Assembly (NCBI GenBank): GCA_934667475.1
Contig: CAKUMB010000003.1
Coordinates: 1-64,000, forward strand
DNA from: an uncultured Muribaculaceae bacterium
GTDB lineage: Bacteria; Bacteroidota; Bacteroidia; Bacteroidales; Muribaculaceae
DNA: 64,000 bases
Direction: 5' to 3'
Shown here: one piece after another, positions 33,511 to 41,632 of the stretch
Layout of the letters: the number at the start of each line of letters is the position of its first letter
Numbering within the stretch: position 1 is the stretch's first letter
Notes under the pieces: model-generated
Databases searched by the model: none
Told to the model about the DNA's origin: nothing
What the model saw: the letters and a program-made list of their open reading frames with translations, nothing else
Program-made: the position numbers and the translations under genes

Positions 33511-34737
33511 ATGAATTTACAGAAAATAGGACATCAATTGGCTGGCACGCCAAAAATGACCGATGGCACGGTGTATTCGATGCTGCTGATTTGCAGCATT
33601 TCGCATTTTTTGAACGACATGATTCAGTCGATTATTCCGTCGATTTACCCGATTGTGAAAGATGAGTTTGGGTTCACGTTTGCCCAAATTGGGGTGATAA
33701 CGCTTGTGTTTCAAATGACATCGTCGATATTGCAGCCCGTAACGGGGCTTTATGCCGACAGGCATCCGCGGCCCTACGCCCTGTCGGCGGGCATGTGCTT
33801 CACGCTGGCGGGCTTGCTGCTGCTGGCTTTTGCAGGCAGCTATGCGCTGATATTGCTGGCAGTGGGCGTGGTGGGCCTTGGCTCGTCGGTGTTCCACCCC
33901 ACAGCCTCGCGTGTGGCCCAGCTGGCGTCGGGAGGCAAAAAGAGCCTTGCACAGTCGATATTCCAGGTGGGCGGCAACGGCGGGTCGGCCGTAGGGCCGC
34001 TGCTGGCCGCCGCCGTGGTGCTGCCGCTGGGGCAGCACTCAATAGCATGGTTTGCACTGGCGGCACTGGCCGCCGCACTCATCATGCTGAAGCTCGGCAG
34101 CTGGTATAAGGCCCGGATGGCCTATGTGGTGACCCACCCGCAAAGGCAGCCGGCACTGAACCACCACATTTCGCGTCGAGCAAAATATGGGGCGCTGCTG
34201 ATATTGGTGCTGCTGGTGTTCTCGAAATACTTCTACACGGCGTGCATCACGAGCTACTTCACTTTTTTCCTTATCGACAAGTTTGGCGTGAGTGTGCAGA
34301 CGTCGCAAATATGCCTGTTTGTGTTTCTGGCGGCCTTCGCCATAGGCACGGTGGCCGGAGGGGTGCTGGGCGACCGATTCGGGCGCAAATATGTGATTTG
34401 GTTCTCGATATTGGGCGCGGCACCGTTTGCGCTGGCCATGCCGTTTGTGGGATTCACACTGACAATGGTGTGCACCTTCATGTCGGGACTGATAATAGCC
34501 TCGGCATTCTCGTCGATAGTGGTGTATGCCACCGACCTGATGCCCGACAAGGTGGGCCTGATAGCCGGCATATTCTTCGGGCTTATGTTTGGCTTGGGCG
34601 GACTGGGGTCGGCCTTCTTCGGCTGGCTGGCCGACAAGACGAGCATTGAGTTCATATTCAAAGTGAGCGCGCTGCTGCCGCTGCTGGGCGTGATTGCGGG
34701 CCTGCTGCCCAACACGCAGAAGCCATCGAATGGCTGA
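33511..34737 (+). CDS. MFS transporter, fosmidomycin-resistance (Fsr) type
   Basis: The protein has 408 residues from the ATG at 33511, with 12 predicted membrane segments. SHFLNDMIQSIIPSIYPIVKDEFGF (about 32-56) and GSSVFHPTASRVAQLASGGKK (about 125-145) are characteristic of the Fsr branch of the major facilitator superfamily. It acts as a proton-driven exporter at the inner membrane; the true substrate is unknown. A second possible start, MTDGTVYSM, is 15 codons inside and would give a normal leader. Divergent from the MATE gene and closed by a strong terminator. Confidence 0.9.
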   Translation: MNLQKIGHQLAGTPKMTDGTVYSMLLICSISHFLNDMIQSIIPSIYPIVKDEFGFTFAQIGVITLVFQMTSSILQPVTGLYADRHPRPYALSAGMCFTLAGLLLLAFAGSYALILLAVGVVGLGSSVFHPTASRVAQLASGGKKSLAQSIFQVGGNGGSAVGPLLAAAVVLPLGQHSIAWFALAALAAALIMLKLGSWYKARMAYVVTHPQRQPALNHHISRRAKYGALLILVLLVFSKYFYTACITSYFTFFLIDKFGVSVQTSQICLFVFLAAFAIGTVAGGVLGDRFGRKYVIWFSILGAAPFALAMPFVGFTLTMVCTFMSGLIIASAFSSIVVYATDLMPDKVGLIAGIFFGLMFGLGGLGSAFFGWLADKTSIEFIFKVSALLPLLGVIAGLLPNTQKPSNG

Positions 34738-34761
34738 CCGCCACCATTAAAAAAAAACAGA

Positions 34762-34808
34762 CAGCGGGGTGGCCACACATGCTCGTGGCCACCCCGCTGC
34801 TATTTTTT
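34762..34808 (+). terminator. Terminator of the MFS gene
   Basis: A 15-bp perfect stem (34762-34776 with 34785-34799) around ACATGCTC is followed by TATTTTTT. An A-run on the other side could also let it stop the converging fabG transcript. Confidence 0.92.
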
Positions 34809-34826
34809 ACCTTGTTGCGGTGAGAA

Positions 34827-35573
34827 TTACATGTTCATGCCGCCGTCCACTTGAATCACCTGGCCGGTGACGTAGCTCGACATGTCGCTGGCGAGGAATG
34901 TGGCCACATTGGCGATGTCCTCAACCGTGCCGCCGCGGCGCAGGGGAATGCGCTCGATCCACTCCTTGCGGATGTTGTCGGGCAGAGCCTGAGTCATGGC
35001 AGTGTCGATGAAGCCGGGGGCAATGGCGTTGGCGCGGATGCCGCGGCGGCCCATCTCCTGGCCCACGCTCTTGGCGAGGGCAATGAGGCCTGCCTTAGAG
35101 GCGGCATAGTTGGCCTGGCCGGCGTTGCCGTGCACGCCCACCACCGAAGCCATATTGATGATAGAGCCCTGGCGCTGGCGCATCATCACGGGGATGAGTG
35201 CGTGGATGAAGTTGAATGCCGACTTCAGGTTGACGGCAATCACGGCGTCCCACTGAGCCTCGGTCATCTTAAGCATGATGGCGTCTTTGGTGATGCCGGC
35301 GTTGTTGACCAGAATATCGATGTGGCCGAAGTCTTCCTTAACCTGAGCCACAACGGCCTCAGTCTCGTCGAACTTGGCGGCGTTTGACGCATAGCCTTTG
35401 GCCTTGACGCCAAGGGCAGCTATTTCTTCTTCGGTCATCTTTCCGTTTTCGTCAATCACGAGGTCGGTGAAAGCGATGTCAGCGCCTTCGCTGGCAAACT
35501 TAAGAGCGATTTCTTTGCCGATACCGCGTGCGGCACCTGTGATGAGTGCCACTTTTCCTTCGAGTAATTTCAT
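34827..35573 (-). CDS. fabG: 3-oxoacyl-[acyl-carrier-protein] reductase
   Basis: The 248-residue short-chain dehydrogenase has the NADP-binding loop TGAARGIGK (residues 12-20), NNAG at 90-93 and the catalytic triad Ser143, Tyr156 and Lys160 (YAASK). PGFIDTAMTQALPD and the C-terminal GQVIQVDGGMNM match FabG. It performs the first reduction in each round of fatty-acid elongation. The TetR-type gene lies 58 bp upstream on the same strand, so the regulator may control fatty-acid synthesis. Confidence 0.94.
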   Translation of the reverse strand: MKLLEGKVALITGAARGIGKEIALKFASEGADIAFTDLVIDENGKMTEEEIAALGVKAKGYASNAAKFDETEAVVAQVKEDFGHIDILVNNAGITKDAIMLKMTEAQWDAVIAVNLKSAFNFIHALIPVMMRQRQGSIINMASVVGVHGNAGQANYAASKAGLIALAKSVGQEMGRRGIRANAIAPGFIDTAMTQALPDNIRKEWIERIPLRRGGTVEDIANVATFLASDMSSYVTGQVIQVDGGMNM

Positions 35574-35631
35574 CTTTTTTTGTCTTTGTGTATTGTGTGA
35601 TAAATATCTGTCGTGTGATTCTTTCTTTTGC

Positions 35632-36231
35632 CTACAGCTTACCGCCGTCCTCGGCCGAGATGCCGTGCAGAATGAAGTCGCGTATGTAGGCGCGCAGCTT
35701 CATTTTTTCGATGCCAAGGTCGCCGAAACTGTCGCGAATGTAGTGAATGTCGAGCCCCTGCAGGCACAGCATCATCACGCTCGCAGCCTTGTCGACGTGC
35801 TTTATGCGGAAGTCGCCGCTGTCTACGCCCTCTTGCAGAATCTGGCGCAGGATGGCCACCTCGCGGCCCGTGTTGGCGCGGCGGGCGCGCTCCACGCGGC
35901 GCACGTCCATAAAGAAGCTGGCTCGCAGCGAGCCGTTTCGGCCCACCACCTCCTTCACCGCCTCAAAGCGGATGAAGATGAAGTTGATTAGCTTCTCCTC
36001 GGGCGGCAGCGGCAGCGAGGGGAGCTTGCTGAGGCGGTCGACCACTATGTTGGTTTCGCGGCTCACAACGGCGTTGAAAATCTCGCGTTTGCTCTTGAAA
36101 TAGGTGTAGATGGTGCGCCGGCCCTTGTCGCTGGCCGACGCAATATCGTTCATGGTGGTGTTTTCCACCCCCTTGTGGGCAAACAGCTGCCGCGCCACAT
36201 CTATGAGCTTGTCGCGAGTTTTAGATACCAT
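35632..36231 (-). CDS. TetR/AcrR family transcriptional regulator
   Basis: From the ATG at 36231 the protein has 199 residues. The N-terminal helix-turn-helix reads TRDKLIDVARQLFAHKGVENTTMNDIASASDKGRRTIYTYFKSKREIF (residues about 4-51 in parts), the standard TetR signature. The remainder is a helical ligand-binding domain of unknown ligand. Just upstream of fabG on the same strand; a link to fatty-acid or membrane homeostasis is inferred from position only. The frame continues 32 codons upstream, but that part lacks TetR content. Confidence 0.92.
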   Translation of the reverse strand: MVSKTRDKLIDVARQLFAHKGVENTTMNDIASASDKGRRTIYTYFKSKREIFNAVVSRETNIVVDRLSKLPSLPLPPEEKLINFIFIRFEAVKEVVGRNGSLRASFFMDVRRVERARRANTGREVAILRQILQEGVDSGDFRIKHVDKAASVMMLCLQGLDIHYIRDSFGDLGIEKMKLRAYIRDFILHGISAEDGGKL

Positions 36232-36331
36232 TGTGATATGAAAAATTGCACATTTAATTACAAAGTGCGAAATTAATGAATATTGTTGACTTACACAATA
36301 GTTGTGCGGAGGCAATGCACATTGCATTGCG

Positions 36332-36371
36332 CAGCAGTGGCCGCTTGAGCAAGCTCAGGCGGCCACTGCTG
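36332..36371 (-). terminator. Hairpin after glyA
   Basis: CAGCAGTGGCCGC (36332-36344) pairs with GCGGCCACTGCTG (36359-36371), continued by TGAGC/GCTCA inside. No strong T-run follows on the minus strand, so termination would be partly by other means. Confidence 0.6.
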
Positions 36372-36399
36372 TGATAGATTATGTGATGTCGCGGGCTAA

Positions 36400-37680
36400 T
36401 TACCAGGCAAACATCGGGTAGTCCTTCATCATGGCGTTCACCTTTTCGCGCACGGCCTTGATGTTGGCCTCGCTCTCGGGGTTGGCCAGCACGGTGTCGA
36501 TAAACTCCACTATCACGCCCATCTGGTCCTCTTTGAGGCCGCGGGTGGTGATGGCGGGAGTGCCCAGACGCAGGCCCGAGGTCTGGAAGGCCGAGCGGTC
36601 GTCGAATGGCACCATGTTTTTGTTGGCCGTGATGTCGGCTGCCACAAGGGCTGCCTCGGCCACCTTACCGGTGAGGTCGGGATACTTGGTGCGCAGGTCA
36701 ACGAGCATACTGTGATTGTCGGTGCCGCCCGAGCAAATCTTGTAGCCCTTGTCGATGAGGGCCTGGGCCATGACGCGCGAGTTGCGCAGCACCTGCTCGG
36801 CATAGGTCTTGAACGAGGGCTGCAGCGCCTCGCCGAAGGCCACTGCCTTGGCGGCGATCACGTGCTCGAGCGGGCCGCCCTGCACGCCGGGGAACACGGC
36901 CGAATTGAGCAGCGACGACATTTTGCGCACCACACCCTTCTTGGTGGTTATGCCCCAGGGGTTGTCGAAATCCTTGCCCATGAGAATGATGCCGCCGCGT
37001 GGGCCGCGCAGGGTCTTGTGGGTGGTGGAGGTGACGATGTGGGCCCACTTCAGGGGGTTGTTGAGCAGGCCGGCTGCAATGAGGCCTGCGGGGTGGGCCA
37101 TATCAATCATGAGCAGTGCGCCCACCTTGTCGGCGATTTTGCGCATGCGCTCATAGTCCCACTCGCGGCTGTAGGCGCTGGCGCCGCCCACTATGAGTTT
37201 GGGGTGCTCGCGCATGGCCACTTCCTCCATCATGTCGTAGTCCACGAGGTTGGTGTCGGGGGTGACGTTGTATTCGCACTGGTGAAACACGAGGCCCGAG
37301 AAGTTGACTGGGCTTCCGTGCGACAGGTGGCCGCCGTGGGCCAGGTTCAGGCCCATGAACTTGTCGCCCGGCTTGAGCACGGCCATGAACACGGCCATGT
37401 TGGCCTGCGCGCCTGAGTGGGGCTGCACGTTGGCATACTCGGCACCAAATAGGCGCTTGATGCGCTCAATGGCCAGAGTCTCGGCTTCGTCGACAAACTG
37501 GCAACCGCCGTAGTAGCGGTGGCCGGGATAGCCCTCGGCATACTTGTTGGTCAGGCAGCTGCCCATGGCCTGCATCACCTGGTCGCTCACAAAGTTTTCT
37601 GAAGCAATCAGCTCGATGCCGCCCTGCTGGCGGTTGCGCTCCTTCTCGATGATGTTGAAGATTTCGGTATCTCTTTCCAT
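36400..37680 (-). CDS. glyA: Serine hydroxymethyltransferase
   Basis: The 426-residue PLP enzyme converts serine and tetrahydrofolate to glycine and methylene-tetrahydrofolate, the main source of one-carbon units. Landmarks are GIELIASENFVSDQVMQAMGS (21-41), YAEGYPGHRYYGG (47-59), the PLP segment VTSTTHKTLRGPRGG with Schiff-base Lys222, and the C-terminal TSGLRLGTPAITTRG. It lies 35 bp after the flavin reductase gene, and the two are likely co-transcribed. Confidence 0.97.
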   Translation of the reverse strand: MERDTEIFNIIEKERNRQQGGIELIASENFVSDQVMQAMGSCLTNKYAEGYPGHRYYGGCQFVDEAETLAIERIKRLFGAEYANVQPHSGAQANMAVFMAVLKPGDKFMGLNLAHGGHLSHGSPVNFSGLVFHQCEYNVTPDTNLVDYDMMEEVAMREHPKLIVGGASAYSREWDYERMRKIADKVGALLMIDMAHPAGLIAAGLLNNPLKWAHIVTSTTHKTLRGPRGGIILMGKDFDNPWGITTKKGVVRKMSSLLNSAVFPGVQGGPLEHVIAAKAVAFGEALQPSFKTYAEQVLRNSRVMAQALIDKGYKICSGGTDNHSMLVDLRTKYPDLTGKVAEAALVAADITANKNMVPFDDRSAFQTSGLRLGTPAITTRGLKEDQMGVIVEFIDTVLANPESEANIKAVREKVNAMMKDYPMFAW

Positions 37681-37715
37681 AAAGTTGAAGATAGATGGTT
37701 ATTTTTTTGAATTGA

Positions 37716-38288
37716 TTATTTCGATTTTTTCTTGCGCACGCTCCACCCGAAGTGGCCCAGCGGTTCGCCCAGGGTGTAGTACTGGCCGTGGCAGTATGCA
37801 ATGAGGTCGGCCTGCTTCATGTCGAAGGCGCCAGTGCTGGGGTCGATGTAGCGGTCGTCGGCAATGACATTGGTCACCTCGGCTATGAACATGTCGTGAG
37901 TGCCCAGATGCACCACATCGCGCACACGGCACTCGATGCTCATGGGCGACTCGCTGATGTAGGGGGCGGCCGTGGTGACGCCGGGCACGGGGGTGAGGCC
38001 CATTTCGCTGAACTTGTTGTAGTCGCGGCCCGAGCGCACACCACACCAGTCGGTGGCGCGGGCCAGATTGCGGTTGGTGAGGTTGAGGGTGAAGGCCATG
38101 TTGCGCTTCACTATGCCGTAGCTGTGGCGCTCGGGACGGATCGACACGTAGCACATGGCCGGGTCGGAGCAGATGGTGCCCACCCACGAGGCGGTGAACA
38201 CATTGTATTCACTCTCGCACGAGCCGCAGCTCACGAGCACCGCCGGCAGCGGATAGACCATAGTTCCGGGTCGCCAATTCTGTTTCAT
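37716..38288 (-). CDS. Flavin reductase-like (flavoredoxin family) protein
   Basis: The 190-residue protein has the split-barrel flavin-binding fold: MVYPLPAVLVSCG at the N-terminus, VFTASWVGTICSDPAMCYVSIRPERHSYGIV (about 29-60) and FTLNLTNRNLARATDWCG. These are typical of the flavin reductase/DIM6 family that binds FMN without a separate cofactor domain. It could reduce flavin or act as an electron carrier. Physiological partner unknown. It is upstream of glyA and downstream of a promoter and hairpin region that may encode an sRNA or attenuator. Confidence 0.87.
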   Translation of the reverse strand: MKQNWRPGTMVYPLPAVLVSCGSCESEYNVFTASWVGTICSDPAMCYVSIRPERHSYGIVKRNMAFTLNLTNRNLARATDWCGVRSGRDYNKFSEMGLTPVPGVTTAAPYISESPMSIECRVRDVVHLGTHDMFIAEVTNVIADDRYIDPSTGAFDMKQADLIAYCHGQYYTLGEPLGHFGWSVRKKKSK

Positions 38289-38403
38289 GCTTTATAACCT
38301 GATTAAAATTGTTGCCTGCACAAAGATAGTAACAAAAAACGAGAATAGCCACCCTCGGTGGCATAATGTTTTTCAGCGCGCCGGCAGGCAGGCTCACGGG
38401 CAT
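38289..38403. other. Gap between the flavin reductase gene and the sRNA-like unit
   Basis: A TATCTTTG on the minus strand (38321-38328) could serve the flavin reductase gene. No coding frame is seen. Confidence 0.4.
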
Positions 38404-38497
38404 AAAAAACATAAAGAGCTATTTTCTACTCAAAAACAGCTCTTTAGGTCTTCAATAGGTATAACTCATATTAAGGTAAAAAGATCGCTTTAGGTTT
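38404..38497 (-). ncRNA. Putative small RNA or attenuator leader
   Basis: A promoter (38504-38535) is followed by about 90 bases ending in AAAGAGCT (38438-38445) paired with AGCTCTTT (38413-38420) and then a T-rich run (38404-38409, TTTTTT). Within it is a five-codon frame, ATG at 38469 encoding MSYTY and a stop at 38452. The motif ACCTAAAG occurs twice. It is either a free sRNA of about 93 nt or an attenuator ahead of the flavin reductase and glyA genes. No known RNA family is recognised. Confidence 0.45.
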
Positions 38498-38503
38498 ATG
38501 CTG

Positions 38504-38535
38504 CAAAGATAGTGGGCTTGCCACATCATTGCAAA
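38504..38535 (-). promoter_or_regulatory. Promoter of the sRNA-like unit
   Basis: On the minus strand TTTG (38532-38535), 20 bp, then TATCTTTG (38504-38511). Confidence 0.7.
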
Positions 38536-38698
38536 TTTAAAAATATATTTAAAAACATGTTTTTAACAGTTTAACAGCCTTAACGAGGCTAACAAAATTG
38601 GTTAAACCGCTATGATTTAATTGTTTATTTCTAATTTTAACGTAAATTCAGAAACAAGTTAAATTCATTAAATATTTCTTACAGCCCAAACCGGGGCT
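38536..38698. other. AT-rich spacer
   Basis: Very AT-rich sequence between the sRNA-like promoter and the lpxH stop codon. No feature seen. Confidence 0.5.
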
Positions 38699-39451
38699 TC
38701 AGCCTACAAACGAGCACAGGCGCAGCTGCGAGCCATCGAACACTGCATATGTGCACTTGGTGATCCAGTCTCCAAGAAAAGTGACATCTCCGCCGGCTTT
38801 AAGGCCCTGCTGGCGCGCTATGTGCAGGTGGCCATACACAAAATGGTCTATGCCGCCGCCACGGATGTTGTAGTCCTCGGAGAACTCAATGAGGCAGCGG
38901 GCACTGGCCTCGGCGCCGGCGAGTTCGCTCTGTGGCGTGCGTGAGGTGCGGTTGTCGGCCGACCACCCGGCGGCAATCTGATAGGTCCAGCGCGGATGAA
39001 TGGCTGCATACAGCACCTGGCACACGCGATTGTAGAAGCACCAGCGCATAAAGCGGTACATGGCTGGGCGGCGGCCCACGTCGTCGCCGTGGCTCAGGAA
39101 AAAGCGGCTGCCCATGATGGTGGCAATGGTGTGGCCCTTGAGCACGGTGAGCCCGATTTCGTCGCGCAGGTAGTCGAACAGCCACACATCGTGGTTGCCC
39201 GTCATCCAATATATGCGCACGCCACTGTCGGCGAGGCGCGCAAGAGCGGCGAAAAATCGCACATGTCCGCGCGGCACCACCGTGCGGTATTCATACCAGT
39301 AGTCGAGTATATCGCCCAGCAGGTAGAGTTCGGACGCATCGGCGGCTATGCTGTCGAGGAAGTCGACCACACGGCGTTCGTGGGCGCGGTGGTCGGCAAT
39401 GTAGTGCGCCCCCAGGTGCAGGTCGCTGATGAAATAAACCTTGCTGCCCAT
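38699..39451 (-). CDS. lpxH: UDP-2,3-diacylglucosamine diphosphatase (LpxH-type metallophosphoesterase)
   Basis: From the ATG at 39451 the product has 250 residues. It has the calcineurin-like metal-site series ISDLHLGAH (6-14), LLGDILDYWYEY (about 44-55), MTGNHDVW (about 77-84), LSHGDDVG (about 112) and YGHLHIARQ (about 205-213). This pattern with DYWYEY is that of LpxH, which releases UMP from UDP-2,3-diacylglucosamine in lipid A synthesis at the inner membrane. A GTG three codons earlier is less likely. The DUF59 gene upstream ends 12 bp before it, so they form one transcript. Confidence 0.85.
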   Translation of the reverse strand: MGSKVYFISDLHLGAHYIADHRAHERRVVDFLDSIAADASELYLLGDILDYWYEYRTVVPRGHVRFFAALARLADSGVRIYWMTGNHDVWLFDYLRDEIGLTVLKGHTIATIMGSRFFLSHGDDVGRRPAMYRFMRWCFYNRVCQVLYAAIHPRWTYQIAAGWSADNRTSRTPQSELAGAEASARCLIEFSEDYNIRGGGIDHFVYGHLHIARQQGLKAGGDVTFLGDWITKCTYAVFDGSQLRLCSFVG

Positions 39452-39463
39452 AGTGCGCACCGG

Positions 39464-39784
39464 TCAGAGCATTCCAAGTTCAAGTTTGGCCTCATCGCTC
39501 ATCATGCTCTGATCCCACTCGGGTTCAAACACAAGATTCACGGCCACACTCTTCACGCCATCGATGCTCTCCACCTTTTGGCGTATGTCTTCAAACAGGA
39601 AGTCGCCCATGGGGCAGTTTGGGGCAGTGAGCGTCATGTCGATGCTCACATTGCCGTCGTCGTCGAGGTCGATTTTGTAGATTAGGCCCAAGCTGTAGAC
39701 ATCGACCGGAATTTCGGGGTCGAACACCGTCTTCAGCATTTCCACTATCTTCTCTTCAATTTCAAGTTTTTTCTCTTCAGTCAT
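39464..39784 (-). CDS. DUF59/MIP18-family iron-sulfur assembly factor
   Basis: From the ATG at 39784 (MTEEKKLEIEEKIVEML) the protein has 106 residues. It matches the SufT/PaaD/MIP18 family: TVFDPEIPVDVYSLGLIYKI near 19-38 and TLTAPNCPMGDFLFEDIRQKV near 51-71, with conserved Cys57. Members assist iron-sulfur cluster assembly or delivery. The frame runs 64 codons further upstream but has no family content there. Co-transcribed with lpxH. Confidence 0.88.
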   Translation of the reverse strand: MTEEKKLEIEEKIVEMLKTVFDPEIPVDVYSLGLIYKIDLDDDGNVSIDMTLTAPNCPMGDFLFEDIRQKVESIDGVKSVAVNLVFEPEWDQSMMSDEAKLELGML

Positions 39785-39869
39785 AATTAGTGCAAAATTA
39801 GTGCAAACCGAGCGCATTGGCAAAAAAAATGAGCTTGCTCGTTTTTTTTGTTGATTTTTCCGCATGCCG

Positions 39870-40613
39870 TTACAGCAGCGGAATGGCGTCGGCCTTGTGG
39901 ATGATGGTGAAAGTGGCAGCGCCCGGTGCAGGGTCAATCTTCCGCCAGTTGTAGTAGATGGTGGGCAAGCCGGCATTGTGCGCCCCCTCGATGTCGGCCT
40001 CGGGCTCGTCGCCTATCATCACCGCCTGGCTTGCATCAACGCCGCACTGCTGCAGGGCGTAGTCGTAGATGCCGCGAAACGGCTTGGTGATGCCGCAGTC
40101 ATCGCTCAGCACCATGCGGTCGATGTAGCCGTCGACGCCCGCCGACCGCAACTTTTGCTGCTGCGTGCCGCGGAAGCCGTTGCTCACCACACATGTGGCG
40201 TAGCCCCTGCGGCGCAAGTGCTCGAGCAGCTGCAGCGCGCCAGGCACCAGCAGCTTGAGTGTGCCCAGCGTTGTCAGGTAGTAGTCGTCCATCTTGCGGG
40301 CCGTGGCCGTGCAGTCGCCGCCGTAGCCGCACTGCTGCAGCGTGTAGCGGAAGCGCTCGTTCATCAGGTGGTCGCGGCCTATGCGCCCGTGGTGGTACAG
40401 CCGCCACAGCTCAAGGTTTTTGGCCAGATACACACGGTGAAACTCCTCACGCTTGCAGAAGTCGTCGACATTGAAAGCGTCGCAGGTGCGGCCGAAGGCC
40501 ACCTTGCTGTTTTCGGTAAACCACCAAATGGTGTCGTCGAGGTCGATAAGCACTGTGGTGATGCCCTCAAGTGCGGCGGCCGCAGGCGTGTTGCTGTGAT
40601 TGAGTTCAGTCAT
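39870..40613 (-). CDS. HAD family phosphatase (YjjG-type)
   Basis: From the ATG at 40613 the product has 247 residues. It is a HAD subfamily IA hydrolase: catalytic Asp24 and Asp26 in VLIDLDDTIWWF, helical cap, SNGFRGTQQQKLRSAG (motif II), ITKPFRGIYDYALQQCG (motif III Lys) and MIGDEPEADIEGAHNAGLPTIYYN (motif IV). The overall pattern fits YjjG-like nucleotidases that hydrolyse non-canonical nucleoside monophosphates. Transcribed alone. Confidence 0.88.
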   Translation of the reverse strand: MTELNHSNTPAAAALEGITTVLIDLDDTIWWFTENSKVAFGRTCDAFNVDDFCKREEFHRVYLAKNLELWRLYHHGRIGRDHLMNERFRYTLQQCGYGGDCTATARKMDDYYLTTLGTLKLLVPGALQLLEHLRRRGYATCVVSNGFRGTQQQKLRSAGVDGYIDRMVLSDDCGITKPFRGIYDYALQQCGVDASQAVMIGDEPEADIEGAHNAGLPTIYYNWRKIDPAPGAATFTIIHKADAIPLL

Positions 40614-40959
40614 AATATACAAAAGTAGTGCAATCCGGCGGCAATGGCAAGCGTTGCGAGGCCACAAAGCGTTAAAGAATAGTATTTTTGCCCCCAGACG
40701 TGGCGCAGCGTCTTTTTATATAATGAGAAATGCATGGCGCGCCAGCAGATTTTTGCCCTGCCAACAAGAAAAATGCTGAATAATAGCACTTAATTCAAAA
40801 AAAAGTGCGATATTTGCACTGCTTTTAGCCAAACAGCCCAGCACCGACGGGGGACGCAAGATGGAATCTGCACAGTCCACGCGGCGATTAAAGCCGGCGA
40901 ATAGGCGCACCGAAAGCATTAGAGTTGAATTTAATAAATTTTAAAATTTTGATATAAAG
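40614..40959. other. Intergenic region upstream of the HU gene
   Basis: No gene is supported. A TATTTTTG at 40683-40690 is soon followed by AGACG/CGTCT and TTTTT (about 40697-40716), a possible tiny transcript or terminator. GATATTTG at 40809-40816 is a near-match -7 element, so the HU mRNA may have a GC-rich leader of about 140 bases (40825-40920) followed by an AT-rich stretch before the ATG. No known ncRNA recognised. Confidence 0.4.
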
Positions 40960-41235
40960 ATGACTAAGGCAGACATTGTAAGCGAAATTTCGAAATCAAC
41001 TGGCATTGACAAAGCCACAGTTTTGGAAACTCTGGAAAAGTTTATGGAGAGCGTCAAAGCATCACTTGCTGAGGGCGAGAATGTGTACCTGAGAGGTTTT
41101 GGCAGCTTTATCGTAAAGGTGCGTTCAGAGAAGACTGCCCGCAACATTTCAAAGAACACTCAAATCACCATTCCCGAGCACAAGATTCCGGCATTCAAGC
41201 CCGCAAAGGTGTTCATGGAGCAGGTGAAGGACTAA
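40960..41235 (+). CDS. HU/IHF family DNA-binding protein
   Basis: The 91-residue protein fits bacterial HU: MTKADIVSEISKSTGIDKATVLETLEKFMESVKASLAEGENVYLRGFGSF in the helical half, then the beta arms and ITIPEHKIPAFKPAKVFMEQV. The arm tip has TIPEHKIPAF in place of the usual RNPxTGE, as is common in one Bacteroidota HU branch. It bends and packs DNA as a dimer. It lies upstream of the 30-residue basic protein and RNase G genes, a neighbourhood common in the order. Confidence 0.93.
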   Translation: MTKADIVSEISKSTGIDKATVLETLEKFMESVKASLAEGENVYLRGFGSFIVKVRSEKTARNISKNTQITIPEHKIPAFKPAKVFMEQVKD

Positions 41236-41352
41236 TTGCCCCCACGCGCGCCCTTTAGCGGCGTAAGGCAATTTTGCCCAAGCTACAATATAGCACACAA
41301 CACAAGAGGAAACAATTCATTCATTTTATAATAATTTTAAAACTAAGTAACT

Positions 41353-41445
41353 ATGCCCAGCGGTAAGAAAAGAAAAGGCCACAAGATGGCCACGCACAAG
41401 CGCAAAAAGAGACTTAGAAAGAATAGACATAAATCTAAGAAATAA
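41353..41445 (+). CDS. 30-residue AURKAIP1/COX24-domain ribosomal-type protein
   Basis: ATG at 41353 opens a 30-codon frame ending TAA at 41445. The product begins MPSGKKRKGHKMATHKRKKR and continues with more Lys, Arg and His; well over half of its residues are basic. It fits the AURKAIP1/COX24 C-terminal family, the same family as mitochondrial ribosomal protein mS38 (compare the short bacterial bS22). It is therefore probably a small-subunit ribosomal protein that packs into rRNA. The frame is too short for routine gene callers. It sits 117 bp after HU and 187 bp before the RNase G gene. The function is known for the family and inferred here. Confidence 0.85.
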   Translation: MPSGKKRKGHKMATHKRKKRLRKNRHKSKK

Positions 41446-41632
41446 TCTTTCTATTTAAGTCATACGCTAAGAACAAACTGATGAAAAAGCAGCTTTATCT
41501 AAGCCACGGTATTCATAAGTTTGTTCTTTGTGTTTTTGAAACGCCCCTACCCCGCTCAGCCACACCAGGCAGTGCGGGGGTCTTGAAAAAAGTATTTTTC
41601 ACAAAAAGCATTTATGTACACACCCTTCTGCG
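41446..41632 (+). promoter_or_regulatory. Hairpin-rich leader of the RNase G gene
   Basis: A perfect 11-bp stem, AAGAACAAACT (41469-41479) with AGTTTGTTCTT (41518-41528), encloses an inner AAAGC/GCTTT hairpin. A second hairpin, CCCCGC (41550-41555) with GCGGGG (41574-41579), follows. The first may end the HU/small-protein transcript or act as a control leader for RNase G. In E. coli the rne leader is a target of RNase E autoregulation, which offers a precedent. Confidence 0.5.
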
